Source: Phormidesmis priestleyi ULC007
GTDB lineage: Bacteria; Cyanobacteriota; Cyanobacteriia; Leptolyngbyales; Leptolyngbyaceae
DNA: 58,047 bases
Direction of reading: 5' to 3'
NCBI RefSeq assembly: GCF_001895925.1
Contig: NZ_MPPI01000028.1
Span: 1-58,047 of the forward strand
The notes beneath the pieces were generated by a model, which worked only from the letters and a program-made list of their open reading frames with translations, searched no databases and was not told the origin of the DNA. Made by a program: the position numbers and the translations under genes. This document shows positions 1 to 8,518 of this stretch, piece after piece (within the stretch, counting starts at the first letter, position 1; every line of letters begins with the position of its first letter).

Positions 1-241
1 CATTCCAAGGCGGACATCTGCCTGAACACTGACAGGGAAGGGCTTTTGAAGTCCTTCCAACTCCCCCGAACGACTTCGAGTCGCACGTCTAACTATTATT
101 TCTGCCGTTTGAACTTCTCACAAACAGGATAAATGCCCCTCACAAAAAATTATGCCGTGTGGAAGCCGGATAACTCCTGCTTTTCTAGGTTCTATACGGA
201 ATCTTCACAGGATAATTCCCCTATTTCGGCAGTTATACTGA
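1..241. other. Non-coding or decayed DNA at window start
   Basis: No credible reading frame or RNA gene is visible here. Because the next stretch is a scrap of a recombinase gene, this is probably degraded mobile-element DNA. That is inference; I recognise no specific family in it. Confidence 0.4.
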
Positions 242-381
242 ACGACGCATCTGTTGGAAGATGGCTATGACATTCGCACGGTTCAAGAACTCCTAGGGCA
301 TCGGGATGTCAAGACTACAATGATTTATACTCACGTTTTGAATAAGGCGGACGTGGGGTGAGAAGCCCAATTGATGCTTAG
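242..381 (+). pseudogene. C-terminal fragment of an integron-type tyrosine recombinase
   Basis: The frame reads [20 protein letters not shown] and continues [19 protein letters not shown] before TGA at 359. This is the C-terminal catalytic end of IntI/XerC-like tyrosine recombinases: the LLGH box and the YTHVLN segment with the nucleophilic Tyr. A stop (TGA 239-241) lies directly upstream, so the rest of the gene is gone. The expected C-terminal motif VRSPIDA with stop TAG (379-381) continues in the neighbouring frame from 358, so one G has apparently been lost from the G run at 355-358. It is therefore both truncated and frameshifted. IntI-like as opposed to another phage integrase is a judgement from memory of the family. 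Confidence 0.75.
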
Positions 382-470
382 GTTGACTGTGATCGAGAAC
401 GAGTCAACACGCCCATCAGGTCTTTAGAATTCGACATCGGAGAAGATCGCACCCTCTCAAAAATTCAGCA

Positions 471-499
471 TTCCAAAAAGCAAAAAACTCTTGTACAAT
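471..499 (+). promoter_or_regulatory. Possible sigma70-type promoter for the small genes at 598 and 733
   Basis: TTCCAA at 471-476 and TACAAT at 494-499 are separated by 17 bases, which is ideal spacing for a sigma70-type promoter. They lie about 100 bases ahead of the first start codon. Prediction from sequence only. Confidence 0.3.
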
Positions 500-597
500 A
501 CACCGCAGTGATGAAGTTGTGCCCCGCAGCCTGATCTGGGAAATCAGACTCCGAGGACTTCCATCCCTAGTTAGTACCATTAACTCAGGAGGCGTTC

Positions 598-714
598 ATG
601 ATTGTACACCGTCAGCTTTGCTATGGGATCTTGAAAGGCTGGAATCAAGATCCTGCATACGTTTTTCACCCCAGGATGTCTGAGAAATCAGCATTCTTGT
701 CCTCTTTGAATTAA
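598..714 (+). CDS. Small hypothetical protein (38 aa)
   Basis: An ATG at 598 follows a strong ribosome binding site (AGGAGG at 587-592, spacing 5) and opens a 38-codon frame ending TAA at 712-714. The product starts MIVHRQLCYGILKGWNQDP and ends FLSSLN. I recognise no family. The next gene starts 18 bases downstream with its own GAGAGG site, so the two are probably cotranscribed. The Shine-Dalgarno sequence is the main support; the frame is short enough that it could instead be a leader peptide or chance. Confidence 0.4.
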   Translation: MIVHRQLCYGILKGWNQDPAYVFHPRMSEKSAFLSSLN

Positions 715-732
715 CCGAGAGGACAAAATAAT

Positions 733-1104
733 ATGGGAGTTAGGACGATCGTTCCTGGCTCGATTTCGTTCACCGTTGAGTTGCGATGCTCAACCGAAAA
801 ACGGTATCGGGTTAGTGTGACTTTGGATTTGCAAGAGCGTTATATCTTCCTTTCGTCTGGCATTCTCGTGAATGTTAGCGACAGCATTGAAGAGTTTGTT
901 TCACAACTGAGTGAGATTGCATCCAATCAACTGGCATTGTTCAAATGGGATGGCACCAGTGATTTGATGACTGAATATCAAATTGTTCGAGTGTTGCCGG
1001 GATATCAAGTTGAACGTTCTTTAGTGAAGTTCAACATTGCGATCGGCAATGGTTCACTGATTCAAGTGGAGGAGTTGCACAACAAAATCACCATTCAACT
1101 CTAG
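733..1104 (+). CDS. Hypothetical protein (123 aa)
   Basis: The ATG is preceded by GAGAGG at about 716-721. The 123-residue product has no signal peptide or membrane segment. The first 60 residues alternate hydrophobic and polar residues as in beta strands, and residues 50-70 look helical (IEEFVSQLSEIASNQLALF). No recognised domain. It sits between a small ORF and a repeat element in a stretch that also holds recombinase debris, so it may belong to an old mobile region. Function unknown. Confidence 0.6.
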   Translation: MGVRTIVPGSISFTVELRCSTEKRYRVSVTLDLQERYIFLSSGILVNVSDSIEEFVSQLSEIASNQLALFKWDGTSDLMTEYQIVRVLPGYQVERSLVKFNIAIGNGSLIQVEELHNKITIQL

Positions 1105-1138
1105 GAAGTTGGGCGTTGGGGAGCCGTCGATTACCTAA

Positions 1139-1280
1139 TAGACCTCCTTGCACGAATAAAACTCTCGACGTAAACCACCCTGACTCGCCCCATAACCCCC
1201 AATTCTAGGGAAACCGGAGTTCAAAGTCCCCCAGAATTGGGGGTTTTAGGGGGCTTTCCCGGATTCATGCAGGAGGTCTA
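1139..1280. mobile_element. MITE-like element, family D copy 1 (142 bp)
   Basis: Bounded by near-perfect terminal inverted repeats: TAGACCTCCTTGCACGAAT at the left and ATTCATGCAGGAGGTCTA at the right. The interior (about 1187-1254) is the cyanobacterial hairpin core in which CCCCCAATTCT pairs with the AGAATTGGGGG of the right half. A second copy with the same ends lies at 40248-40391. The ends read TA-GACCTCC and GGAGGTC-TA, which would fit a TA target duplication as in IS630/Tc1-like elements. Mobility by a transposase encoded elsewhere is inference. Confidence 0.7.
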
Positions 1281-1327
1281 CTGACGTGGCAATGTAGTCC
1301 TTCAGCCGCTACTCCACCTGCTCCTCG

Positions 1328-2503
1328 TCAAAATATTTCCTGCTCTACTAATTGTCCTGCTTTGACTTCTAGAATTTGTGAGGCGTTAATCCATTGAGCA
1401 TCAAAAGAGCCTAAATGAGTGGTCGTAATCAACGTTTGAAAGCGATCTTGAATGGCATCTAAAAGTTGATTTTGCCGACTTAGATCGAGTTCTGCTAACA
1501 CATCATCTAAAAGCAGTAGAGGCGGTTCACCAATAACATCTTCGATCAATTTGAGTTCGGCAAGTTTGAGGGCGAGTACTAAAGTACGCTGCTGTCCTTG
1601 AGAACCATATTGACGAGCGGGAGTATTGTTAATCGTGAATTCAACTTCATCGCGATGCGGCCCAACGATCGTCGTTCCTTGATGTCGCTCGACGATCGCG
1701 CGTTGCTGAATCTTCTCTAAAAATGCTTTCTGCAACGCTTCGGGATTATCGTCAATGAGTTCTACATTGGGCGCATAGCGAATCTCTAACGCTTCGGTGC
1801 TGCCGCTAATCGTTTGATGCCACGATTGAGCAAATGGGATGAGACGCTGCAAAACTCTGGCACGACGACGAATTACACGAGAACCCGCGATCGCCAATTG
1901 AGCATCCCACAAAGACAACTCTGATGGGTTTAAAGACTGAGATTCAATCTCTAACGCTTGACTATTGAATAAATTTTGACGGTTAAGATCTGATTTTTGA
2001 ATGCTTTTTAAAAGTGCGTTGCGCTGACGAAGAATCTGATTATATTGCTGAAGCACGGAGGCATAAATCGGCTCAAGCTGCACAAGCAGAGCATCGAGCC
2101 AATGACGACGCTGTTCGGGCCCGCCTCTCACTAAATCGAGATCTAAACTAGAAAATTGCACCATGTTGAGGGTGCCCAGAAAGTCTAGCTGACGACGAAG
2201 ATTTAGCCCATTTAAGCCCACACTGCGGCGACCATTTTGGCGAAGGGTCATCGACAAATCGACTTCGCCCATGTCTTTTTGCAAGTGTCCAGAAATTTGG
2301 GCGATCGCTTCTCCATCTAAAATCAAATCTCGATCGCGGGAGGTACGGTGCGATCGCAGCGAAGACATCAACTCCACAGCTTCGAGCAAGTTTGATTTGC
2401 CCTGGGCGTTGTTGCCCACCAAAATCGTTTTGGCTGCCGAAAACTCTACCTGCTGATCGGGATAGTTACGAAAGTTGCGGAGGTGCAGCGTCTTGAGATA
2501 CAT
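1328..2503 (-). CDS. recF: DNA replication and repair protein RecF
   Basis: RecF is an SMC-like ATPase that loads RecA at single-stranded gaps together with RecO and RecR. The 391-residue product begins MYLKTLHLRNFRNY, the typical RecF N-terminus. It has a Walker A motif (GNNAQGKS, near residue 31), an ABC-type signature region (QGQQRTLVLALKLAE), and a Walker B with D-loop (LLLLDDVLAELD). The length is normal for the family. It is monocistronic here, with a repeat element downstream and a short hypothetical upstream on the other strand. The closing residues QEIF are the usual end for cyanobacterial members. No sign of damage. Confidence 0.97.
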   Translation of the reverse strand: MYLKTLHLRNFRNYPDQQVEFSAAKTILVGNNAQGKSNLLEAVELMSSLRSHRTSRDRDLILDGEAIAQISGHLQKDMGEVDLSMTLRQNGRRSVGLNGLNLRRQLDFLGTLNMVQFSSLDLDLVRGGPEQRRHWLDALLVQLEPIYASVLQQYNQILRQRNALLKSIQKSDLNRQNLFNSQALEIESQSLNPSELSLWDAQLAIAGSRVIRRRARVLQRLIPFAQSWHQTISGSTEALEIRYAPNVELIDDNPEALQKAFLEKIQQRAIVERHQGTTIVGPHRDEVEFTINNTPARQYGSQGQQRTLVLALKLAELKLIEDVIGEPPLLLLDDVLAELDLSRQNQLLDAIQDRFQTLITTTHLGSFDAQWINASQILEVKAGQLVEQEIF

Positions 2504-2719
2504 ACCGATCGACAGGCTCTAGACTATTCACTATACGCCGTGGAGGAGCGATCGTCTCAGTCAGCTTACACCTATCGCATGATTAGCCCTGATAAAGTTA
2601 TGGATCGCTTAATTAGCTTTTTGTAACTCTTATATCGTCTTGTGTGTTCTGAGTTTAAGTACGGCGCGATTCAGTATGGTTGAGGCTAAAGACACTCTCT
2701 CGATCGGGCGCGCGGTTAC

Positions 2720-2932
2720 ATGACTCCTTTAATGCTTCGTCAGCTATGGTCTTTGGTAGACGCGACTCAGGTGGCGCTACTGCTCAATCTAGACGACGCT
2801 AGTCTAGTGCAGTGGCTATTGCGCCAGTTTAGAATTCAGCAACCTCTAAACCCTGAAGAAATCACGATTCTCAGCAGCTACATTCAGTCCAAACTGTCGC
2901 TAATTCGAGACTTGGCCCATCAAAAAGATTGA
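2720..2932 (+). CDS. Conserved cyanobacterial hypothetical protein (70 aa)
   Basis: A 70-residue, probably all-helical soluble protein: MTPLMLRQLWSLVDATQV, then a LLLNLDDASLVQWLL segment, then a basic C-terminus (SLIRDLAHQKD). No membrane segment and no cysteines. It resembles small uncharacterised proteins seen across cyanobacteria, but I cannot name a family. It converges with the 2938-3528 gene, the two stops being only 5 bases apart. The ATG is the only in-frame candidate near the beginning. Confidence 0.7.
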   Translation: MTPLMLRQLWSLVDATQVALLLNLDDASLVQWLLRQFRIQQPLNPEEITILSSYIQSKLSLIRDLAHQKD

Positions 2933-2937
2933 AACCA

Positions 2938-3528
2938 TTACTCAGGTTTAAGGAGGGGTGAGCCTTGAGGCACCGCAGAAGGGTCAGGTTTATTGAAAGT
3001 GATTGACACGAGCATGAATCCTAAATATGCAGGCAGAATCAGCAGCACAAGACTGACGATCGCGGCCACCCAAAGACCTGGATTTGCCGACGAGCCGTAG
3101 TGACTCCGATAAGGGTCGATCGTCAACATTTCAGAATTGAGAATTTCACGCAGCGCGATCGGGCGTTTAAATCGAATCCGGCGATCGTCGAGTTTTTCTA
3201 ACAAAATCCAGCCAGCTTGCGACTCTTCTGCACAGACGCGCTCAAAAATCTGAGGGTCACGAAACAGATCACGGCTCGATCGCACAATCTTAAACTCCCA
3301 GCCCACCAGTCGCGGATCTTTAGGCGGCTTGCTCGTGCCATTTTTGGCTTGAGCAGAAGTTGACTGCACGGTGTCTTTTGAATCATAAGGGGTCAAAGTT
3401 TCTTCCTCCTCTTCACACGCTTGCCCAATGCGCCACTGTTGCCAGCGCAGCCACCCACCTGCGACCACTGCTTGTAAACCCAGACTGCCAATCAAAAAGC
3501 TTAAAAGGGTGACTTCGCCCATGAACAC
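2938..3528 (-). CDS. Conserved cyanobacterial membrane protein of unknown function (196 aa)
   Basis: Two hydrophobic segments are visible: residues 4-25 (EVTLLSFLIGSLGLQAVVAGGW) and about 151-174 (LWVAAIVSLVLLILPAYLGFML). Between them lies an acidic linker (EEEEETLTP) and a soluble central domain of about 70 residues with GWEFKIVRSSRDLF and GWILLEKLDDRRIRFKRP, a pattern I associate with an uncharacterised cyanobacterial family. The annotated start is a GTG (residues MFMGEV); an ATG two codons later is equally possible, and neither has a strong ribosome site. Role unknown, presumably in the cytoplasmic or thylakoid membrane. Confidence 0.7.
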   Translation of the reverse strand: MFMGEVTLLSFLIGSLGLQAVVAGGWLRWQQWRIGQACEEEEETLTPYDSKDTVQSTSAQAKNGTSKPPKDPRLVGWEFKIVRSSRDLFRDPQIFERVCAEESQAGWILLEKLDDRRIRFKRPIALREILNSEMLTIDPYRSHYGSSANPGLWVAAIVSLVLLILPAYLGFMLVSITFNKPDPSAVPQGSPLLKPE

Positions 3529-3660
3529 CGGAGAAGGATTGAGTGATGAATTTTGAGTTACAAGAATTTAACCACTCAATGTTGAAATTCAAACATTGGA
3601 ATTTTCTTTTCTGACTTTCTGATTAGTAGGCTTTAGCTCCATTCCCGCCAAAGTCTATGC

Positions 3661-3903
3661 TAAGGATCGTGGATTAAATAACCTGTAAAACTTGTAATCA
3701 AATCTCTTGATTCGTCATGGCTGAGATCTTCGCCCCCTAAATCTTCCACAAGTGAAGGACTTTGAGCCAAGATTCCCGGTTTCAAAGTCCCCCAGAATGG
3801 GGGATTTAGGGGGCACAAGCCGACTCAAACGGAGCAATTAACGAACTTGTATCCGATCTAGTTGAATCCGAGCAGTTGCACTTTAATAAATTCACGTTCC
3901 TAA
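3661..3903. mobile_element. MITE-like element, family B copy 1 (243 bp)
   Basis: The left end TAAGGATCGTGGATTAAATA and the complement of the right end TTAGGAACGTGAATTTATTA match at 15 of 20 positions, so the element has imperfect terminal inverted repeats. A copy of identical length lies at 38191-38433. The middle (about 3732-3814) holds the GGGGGATTTAGGGGGC hairpin core shared with the other elements in this window. The right end overlaps the stop codon of cupB. The ends would fit a TA target duplication (TA-AGGATCG and CGTTCC-TA). Confidence 0.75.
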
Positions 3904-5039
3904 ACATCACAAACTTGAACATTTGGCAAGCGGGAGCCAATCAATCGATCCATCCAGCCTTCAAGATACTTGCGATTAATTTGCTGCTCTTTGGCATCGA
4001 TCGTATCGATCGCATGAGGCATCAACCCCAACATCGCAGCCGTAGTTACGCAAAACATCGACTTTTGAAAGCTGACGCAAATTCTGACTCGCAGATCTTC
4101 TTCACCGCGGAGCGATCGCTGATATAACTCATGCAGATAGGGCGGCAGATTGTGCCTTAGATCTTGCATCAATAGAGTGGGTGGAATGCCTGCACCGCCA
4201 ACTGGCAACGGGTCTGCGTAAAGTGCGCCATAGTTAAAACGCTCTTGATCAGACGAAATCTGGCGGGCTTGGGCATTATAAGAAACGGTGCCCATGAACG
4301 GAAACGATCGAAAAAACACCGCGTTGATATAAGGAACTCCCGTATCCATCAAAAATGTCAACCCTGCGGATTTAGGAATCAGATCATAGGTGCGATCGCC
4401 GATCTCCACCGCATAGGTAATCGGTTCGTTTGCGGCAGCCACCAATGCGGCTCGGATAAACTCAACCACATCAGGAATCGATCGAATGGTTCCCTGGTCG
4501 TAGGAGTCGGACAGGTCTAAAAACATTTTGCTCATGACCTTCCAAAACTGCCCCAGCGCACTGTAGTAGCACAACTGACGCACTTGCTCTGGCAAAAAGT
4601 CAGGAAATACCTTTGCGAGTCCCTTAATTGGTAAGTTGTTTTTTAACTTTTCATTAGTCGCTTTTTGCACGAGTTCTAAAAACTCTGGCGAATCGAGATA
4701 GGTGTCTAAGCCGCCGCCACCGTGCCAAAACATTGCTTTCATGCAATACTCAGCAAACTCGTAGTTAAAGCGATCGTGCCACCAATGTTTGAGCAACTTG
4801 TTAAATGAAACATCTCCGTCAAAGTATTTGAAAAACGGAAATAACTCTAAAAACTGGTGTTCTGAAATGTAAATGAGATTGCGCCAGTAAGCATCTAACA
4901 CAACCCCATAACTCTTGAGAACGCCAACCACTTCGAGCAGGTTATCTTCAGAGTCGGGTAGCAGAGCACCGCCCGCTTCCAGGCGATCAATAATGTCGGC
5001 TAACGGATGATTTGAAGGCTTGAGCGGAGTAGTAACCAT
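3900..5039 (-). CDS. cupB: CO2 hydration protein CupB/ChpX of the NDH-1 CO2-uptake complex
   Basis: Converts CO2 to bicarbonate on the cytoplasmic face of a specialised thylakoid NDH-1 complex, using redox energy; it is a carbonic-anhydrase-like subunit attached to NdhD/NdhF. The 379-residue sequence is collinear with the ChpX/ChpY family: KHWWHDRFNYEFAEY (His85 and His88), the following MFWHGGGGLDTYLDSPEF block, and the C-terminal FQKSMFCVTTAAMLGLMPHA. I assign CupB/ChpX and not CupA because the gene follows ndhF4-ndhD4 and lies divergent from ccmK-L-M-N, the arrangement known in Nostoc-type genomes; CupA normally travels with ndhF3-ndhD3 and cupS. It starts 26 bases after ndhD4. Its TAG stop (3900-3902) lies inside the terminal repeat of a MITE. 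Confidence 0.9.
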   Translation of the reverse strand: MVTTPLKPSNHPLADIIDRLEAGGALLPDSEDNLLEVVGVLKSYGVVLDAYWRNLIYISEHQFLELFPFFKYFDGDVSFNKLLKHWWHDRFNYEFAEYCMKAMFWHGGGGLDTYLDSPEFLELVQKATNEKLKNNLPIKGLAKVFPDFLPEQVRQLCYYSALGQFWKVMSKMFLDLSDSYDQGTIRSIPDVVEFIRAALVAAANEPITYAVEIGDRTYDLIPKSAGLTFLMDTGVPYINAVFFRSFPFMGTVSYNAQARQISSDQERFNYGALYADPLPVGGAGIPPTLLMQDLRHNLPPYLHELYQRSLRGEEDLRVRICVSFQKSMFCVTTAAMLGLMPHAIDTIDAKEQQINRKYLEGWMDRLIGSRLPNVQVCDV

Positions 5040-5065
5040 AAGCGTCTGATGGAGAGTAAAAGAGA

Positions 5066-6601
5066 CTAATTGTGAATGATAAATTGCTCATTCGCGAGTA
5101 TTCCAGCCGGACTTGGAGACTTTAACGTCTTAGCGGCAATGGTTGGAAAATCAATCAGCATTGCCGTTGTGGTCGTTTCAGTCCAGCGCACCACCCAACT
5201 AGGTTGTAAGCCCAAAATAACGATCAAAACTGCAAGCACAAAACCAGGTGCCCGCTCTGACCAGGGCACTTTTGGAAGGTTTTCAAACTGCTCAGGGAGG
5301 CGACCAAAAAAAGTCCGGTTGACCAACAGCAGAAAATAAACTGCCGTGAGTCCCGTTCCGATCATCGACAGCAATGTCTGGACGGGGAACACCGGAAAAC
5401 TACCTCTAAAAATTAGAAACTCTGAAATAAAGCCCACCATACCGGGAATTCCGGCACTTGCCATCACGCCGACGACCATTAAACTGCCAATAATCGGCAA
5501 TCCTCGTTCTGGGTTAAGCAATCCTTGCAAAATGGTGATGTCACGAGTTCCGGTCTTTTTATAAACCACGCCCACCAATGCAAATAACATCGCTGAAATC
5601 AGACCGTGACTCACCATCTGAAAGACCGTTCCTAGCAGACTGAGCGGAGTTGCTGCCGCCGCCGCTAAAAGAATGTAGCCCATGTGCGCGATCGAGCTAT
5701 ATGCCACCATTTTTTTCATGTCGGTCTGGGCGATCGCGGTAAACGCCCCAAACAAAACGCTCACGACTGCCCAAGTTGCCAGCCAGGGAGCCAGTACCGC
5801 CCACGCTTCAGGAAATAGCTGCAATCCAAATCTGATTAACCCATAAGTTCCCAGCTTTAGCAACACACCCGCCAACAAAACAGAAATCGGCGTAGAGGCT
5901 TCAACGTGAGCATCGGGCAACCAAGTGTGCAACGGAAATAGCGGAATCTTAATTCCAAACCCGATTAAGATTGCGCCGAGCAACACGATTTGAGTCGTGA
6001 GCGGCAACGTTTGAGACAACAGCGGATCAAACTCAAAAGAAGTTGCTCCACCTAACCAGGTTAATCCTAAGAAAGCTGCCAGAATTAGAACGCCTGAAAG
6101 AGCGGTGTAAATTAAAAACTTAGTCGCAGCATATCCCCGTTTTGCGCCACCCCAAATTCCGATCAGCAGATAGAGAGGAATCAGTTCAAGCTCATAGAAC
6201 AGGAAGAATAACAGTAAGTTTTGGGCTAAAAACGCGCCTGCAACTCCCATGTTTAACAGGAGAATCAACGCATAATAGAACCTGGGACGCTGAACAGAAG
6301 TATCGCTACAGTAGATTGCGATTAGGGTCAATAAATTACTCAGCGCCAACAGTGGAAATGATAATCCGTCCACGCCTAGACGATAGCTCAACCCCAATGA
6401 GTCGAGCCAGGGAATGCTTTCCTGAAACTGCATTCCAATATTAAGCGCATCAAATTGAGTGGCGATCGCGATCGTCACCGCCAGCACGATCGCACTCCAG
6501 GCGATCGCCACCTGACGGACTCGACTTGCCGCGACCGTGGCAGGCAACACCGCAATGAGCAAGGCTCCCACTACAGGTATCCAAATTAAAGCACTAAGCA
6601 T
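5066..6601 (-). CDS. ndhD4: NAD(P)H-quinone oxidoreductase subunit D4, CO2-uptake type
   Basis: A 511-residue polytopic membrane protein of the Mrp antiporter/NuoM family with about 14 predicted hydrophobic helices. Diagnostic stretches are FPLHTWLPDAHVEASTPISV and MKKMVAYSSIAHMGYILL. It is a proton-pumping module of the NDH-1 variant that supports CO2 uptake. It lies 57 bases after ndhF4 and 26 before cupB, so the three form an operon. Assignment to the D4 class, as opposed to D1 to D3, rests on the operon partners and the divergent ccm operon. Start ATG gives the usual MLSALIWIPVVGALL. Confidence 0.9.
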   Translation of the reverse strand: MLSALIWIPVVGALLIAVLPATVAASRVRQVAIAWSAIVLAVTIAIATQFDALNIGMQFQESIPWLDSLGLSYRLGVDGLSFPLLALSNLLTLIAIYCSDTSVQRPRFYYALILLLNMGVAGAFLAQNLLLFFLFYELELIPLYLLIGIWGGAKRGYAATKFLIYTALSGVLILAAFLGLTWLGGATSFEFDPLLSQTLPLTTQIVLLGAILIGFGIKIPLFPLHTWLPDAHVEASTPISVLLAGVLLKLGTYGLIRFGLQLFPEAWAVLAPWLATWAVVSVLFGAFTAIAQTDMKKMVAYSSIAHMGYILLAAAAATPLSLLGTVFQMVSHGLISAMLFALVGVVYKKTGTRDITILQGLLNPERGLPIIGSLMVVGVMASAGIPGMVGFISEFLIFRGSFPVFPVQTLLSMIGTGLTAVYFLLLVNRTFFGRLPEQFENLPKVPWSERAPGFVLAVLIVILGLQPSWVVRWTETTTTAMLIDFPTIAAKTLKSPSPAGILANEQFIIHN

Positions 6602-6658
6602 AGGTCAATCGAAGATATAAAAGTTTGAATTTTGAGGTTTAAGCTGTGGGAGCTTCGG

Positions 6659-8518
6659 TCAAAAGAACACCCCTAAAACGGATTCCCACATCGACCAGGT
6701 AAGCACGATTCCTAATAGACCCACACCCAGCAAAATGGTCAGCATGTAAGCTTGAGACTGACCCGAAACACTATATTTCAGGCTTTCTCCGCTAAAAATA
6801 GAAGCCAATCCTACAAAATTCACGAACCCATCCACAATGTATCGATCGAACCAGGCACTAAATCGAGAAACCGTGCTGACGACAAAGACCACCGTAAATC
6901 GATAGAGGCGATCGACATATAAGTCGTAAGCTAAAAAATCTTGCATAAATCGTAGAGGCGCTTGAATCGGTCTAGACCAATTGTGGTTAAACGCCACGAG
7001 CGATCCAGCAATTAGCCCCGTCAACCCCGACCCAATAATCATCAGAGAGCCTTGCCAGTTGAGATATCGCCAACTAGGAAGCACTGACAGCGTTTGCATA
7101 ATCAGGGGAACGGTGAGCGTAAAAATTGTCAGCGTCACCATCGGCACCGCCATCGTCCAAGGCACTTCTGGAGCGCGGCGCGTCTTGGGCATTGGCTGAC
7201 CGAGAAAGACCAAACGGTAGACACGAGTCAGGTTAAAAACCGTCAGCGCATTCACGATCAGAATGACTGCTACCAGCCACGGCTGACCGTACCAAAAATC
7301 ATCCACTCCTCTTTGAAAAGCCCAAAAACCGCCTAGAGGCAGAATTCCGACCAGACCCGCAGAACCGACTAGAAAAGCGCTGGTGGTCGCTGGCATTCGT
7401 GACCACAAGCCACCCATTTCAGTAATATCTTGGCAACTAGTCGTGGCAATAATCGATCCCGTACTCATGAACAGCAATGCTTTCGAGACCGCGTGAGCAA
7501 ACAGCAACGCTAATGCAAAGCCTGTCCAGTTCACTCCGACCGCAGCAAACACCAACCCTAAATAAGCGCTCGTGGAGTGAGCTAAGGCGCGCTTGATGTC
7601 GATTTGGGCGATCGCCACCAGAGAAGCCCCGATCGCGGTAGCCGCACCCAAAGCAACCAAAGCCGTTGAAGCCACCGGAGATAAGATCAAAATTGGCTGA
7701 AGTTTAATCAAAACGTAGGCACCACAGCCCACCACTACCGAATTTCTTAAAATCGAAGCGGGATTCGGGCCCTCCATCGCTTCATCAAGCCATAAGTGCA
7801 GCGGAAACTGGGCGCACTTGCCGATCGGGCCCGCAATCAACGCCAAACCCAGCAGAGCAGACACCGTGGGAGACAGTTCAGCCGTCTCTGCCCACTCATA
7901 TAGGTCAGGAAAATTTAAACTGCCCGATAGGGTCGAGAGCGCCACAACGCCCATCAGCAGAAGCACATCGCCGACGCGCTTGGTCAAGAATGCATCTCGT
8001 GCGGCGGTCACAACGAGCGGTTGGGCATACCAGAAACCGACTAGCAAATAGGTTGAGAGGGTCAAGATCTCCAGTAGAGCATAAGTGAGAAACAGAGAAT
8101 TGCTCAACGCTAAACCGCTCATCGCCGCTTCAAAAAAACCCATCAAGGCAAAAAATCGAGCTAATGCCCAGTCTTTCTCCATATAGCCCAGCGCAAAAAC
8201 CTGCGCCAGCAAACTCAAGCCTGTGATCACCTCCATCGCGCCGACGCTCGTTGAGGAAATGTCTAGAGCGATCGACAGATCGAGATCTGCTGCTTGTAAC
8301 CAGTGAATGACTAGCTCGTGTGACTCCTGCCCCCAAGTGGCATTAAACAGCGCCCAGCCGTGGATGCAGGCCAAAAACGTTGTGAAAATATTGAGATAAG
8401 CGGCAGGTCGAGGGCCCGTGCGCCGAATCAGCCCCGTTGCCCAAGGTAAAGACAGGATCGCGCCCAGCAACCCATAACAAGGCACCCACCAACTTGTATC
8501 AATGAGAAACTGCTGCAT
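6659..8518 (-). CDS. ndhF4: NAD(P)H-quinone oxidoreductase subunit F4, CO2-uptake type
   Basis: A 619-residue NuoL/NdhF-type subunit with about 16 hydrophobic segments. Family blocks visible: KCAQFPLHLWLDEAMEGPNP (the channel helix with its Lys and His) and AQIDIKRALAHSTSAYLGLV. It forms the distal antiporter-like module of the CO2-uptake NDH-1 complex with NdhD4 and CupB. First gene of the minus-strand operon, with a 529-base intergenic region to the divergent ccmK2. In other cyanobacteria the F4/D4/CupB system is the constitutive, lower-affinity CO2 uptake system; that property is family knowledge, not something shown here. Confidence 0.9.
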   Translation of the reverse strand: MQQFLIDTSWWVPCYGLLGAILSLPWATGLIRRTGPRPAAYLNIFTTFLACIHGWALFNATWGQESHELVIHWLQAADLDLSIALDISSTSVGAMEVITGLSLLAQVFALGYMEKDWALARFFALMGFFEAAMSGLALSNSLFLTYALLEILTLSTYLLVGFWYAQPLVVTAARDAFLTKRVGDVLLLMGVVALSTLSGSLNFPDLYEWAETAELSPTVSALLGLALIAGPIGKCAQFPLHLWLDEAMEGPNPASILRNSVVVGCGAYVLIKLQPILILSPVASTALVALGAATAIGASLVAIAQIDIKRALAHSTSAYLGLVFAAVGVNWTGFALALLFAHAVSKALLFMSTGSIIATTSCQDITEMGGLWSRMPATTSAFLVGSAGLVGILPLGGFWAFQRGVDDFWYGQPWLVAVILIVNALTVFNLTRVYRLVFLGQPMPKTRRAPEVPWTMAVPMVTLTIFTLTVPLIMQTLSVLPSWRYLNWQGSLMIIGSGLTGLIAGSLVAFNHNWSRPIQAPLRFMQDFLAYDLYVDRLYRFTVVFVVSTVSRFSAWFDRYIVDGFVNFVGLASIFSGESLKYSVSGQSQAYMLTILLGVGLLGIVLTWSMWESVLGVFF

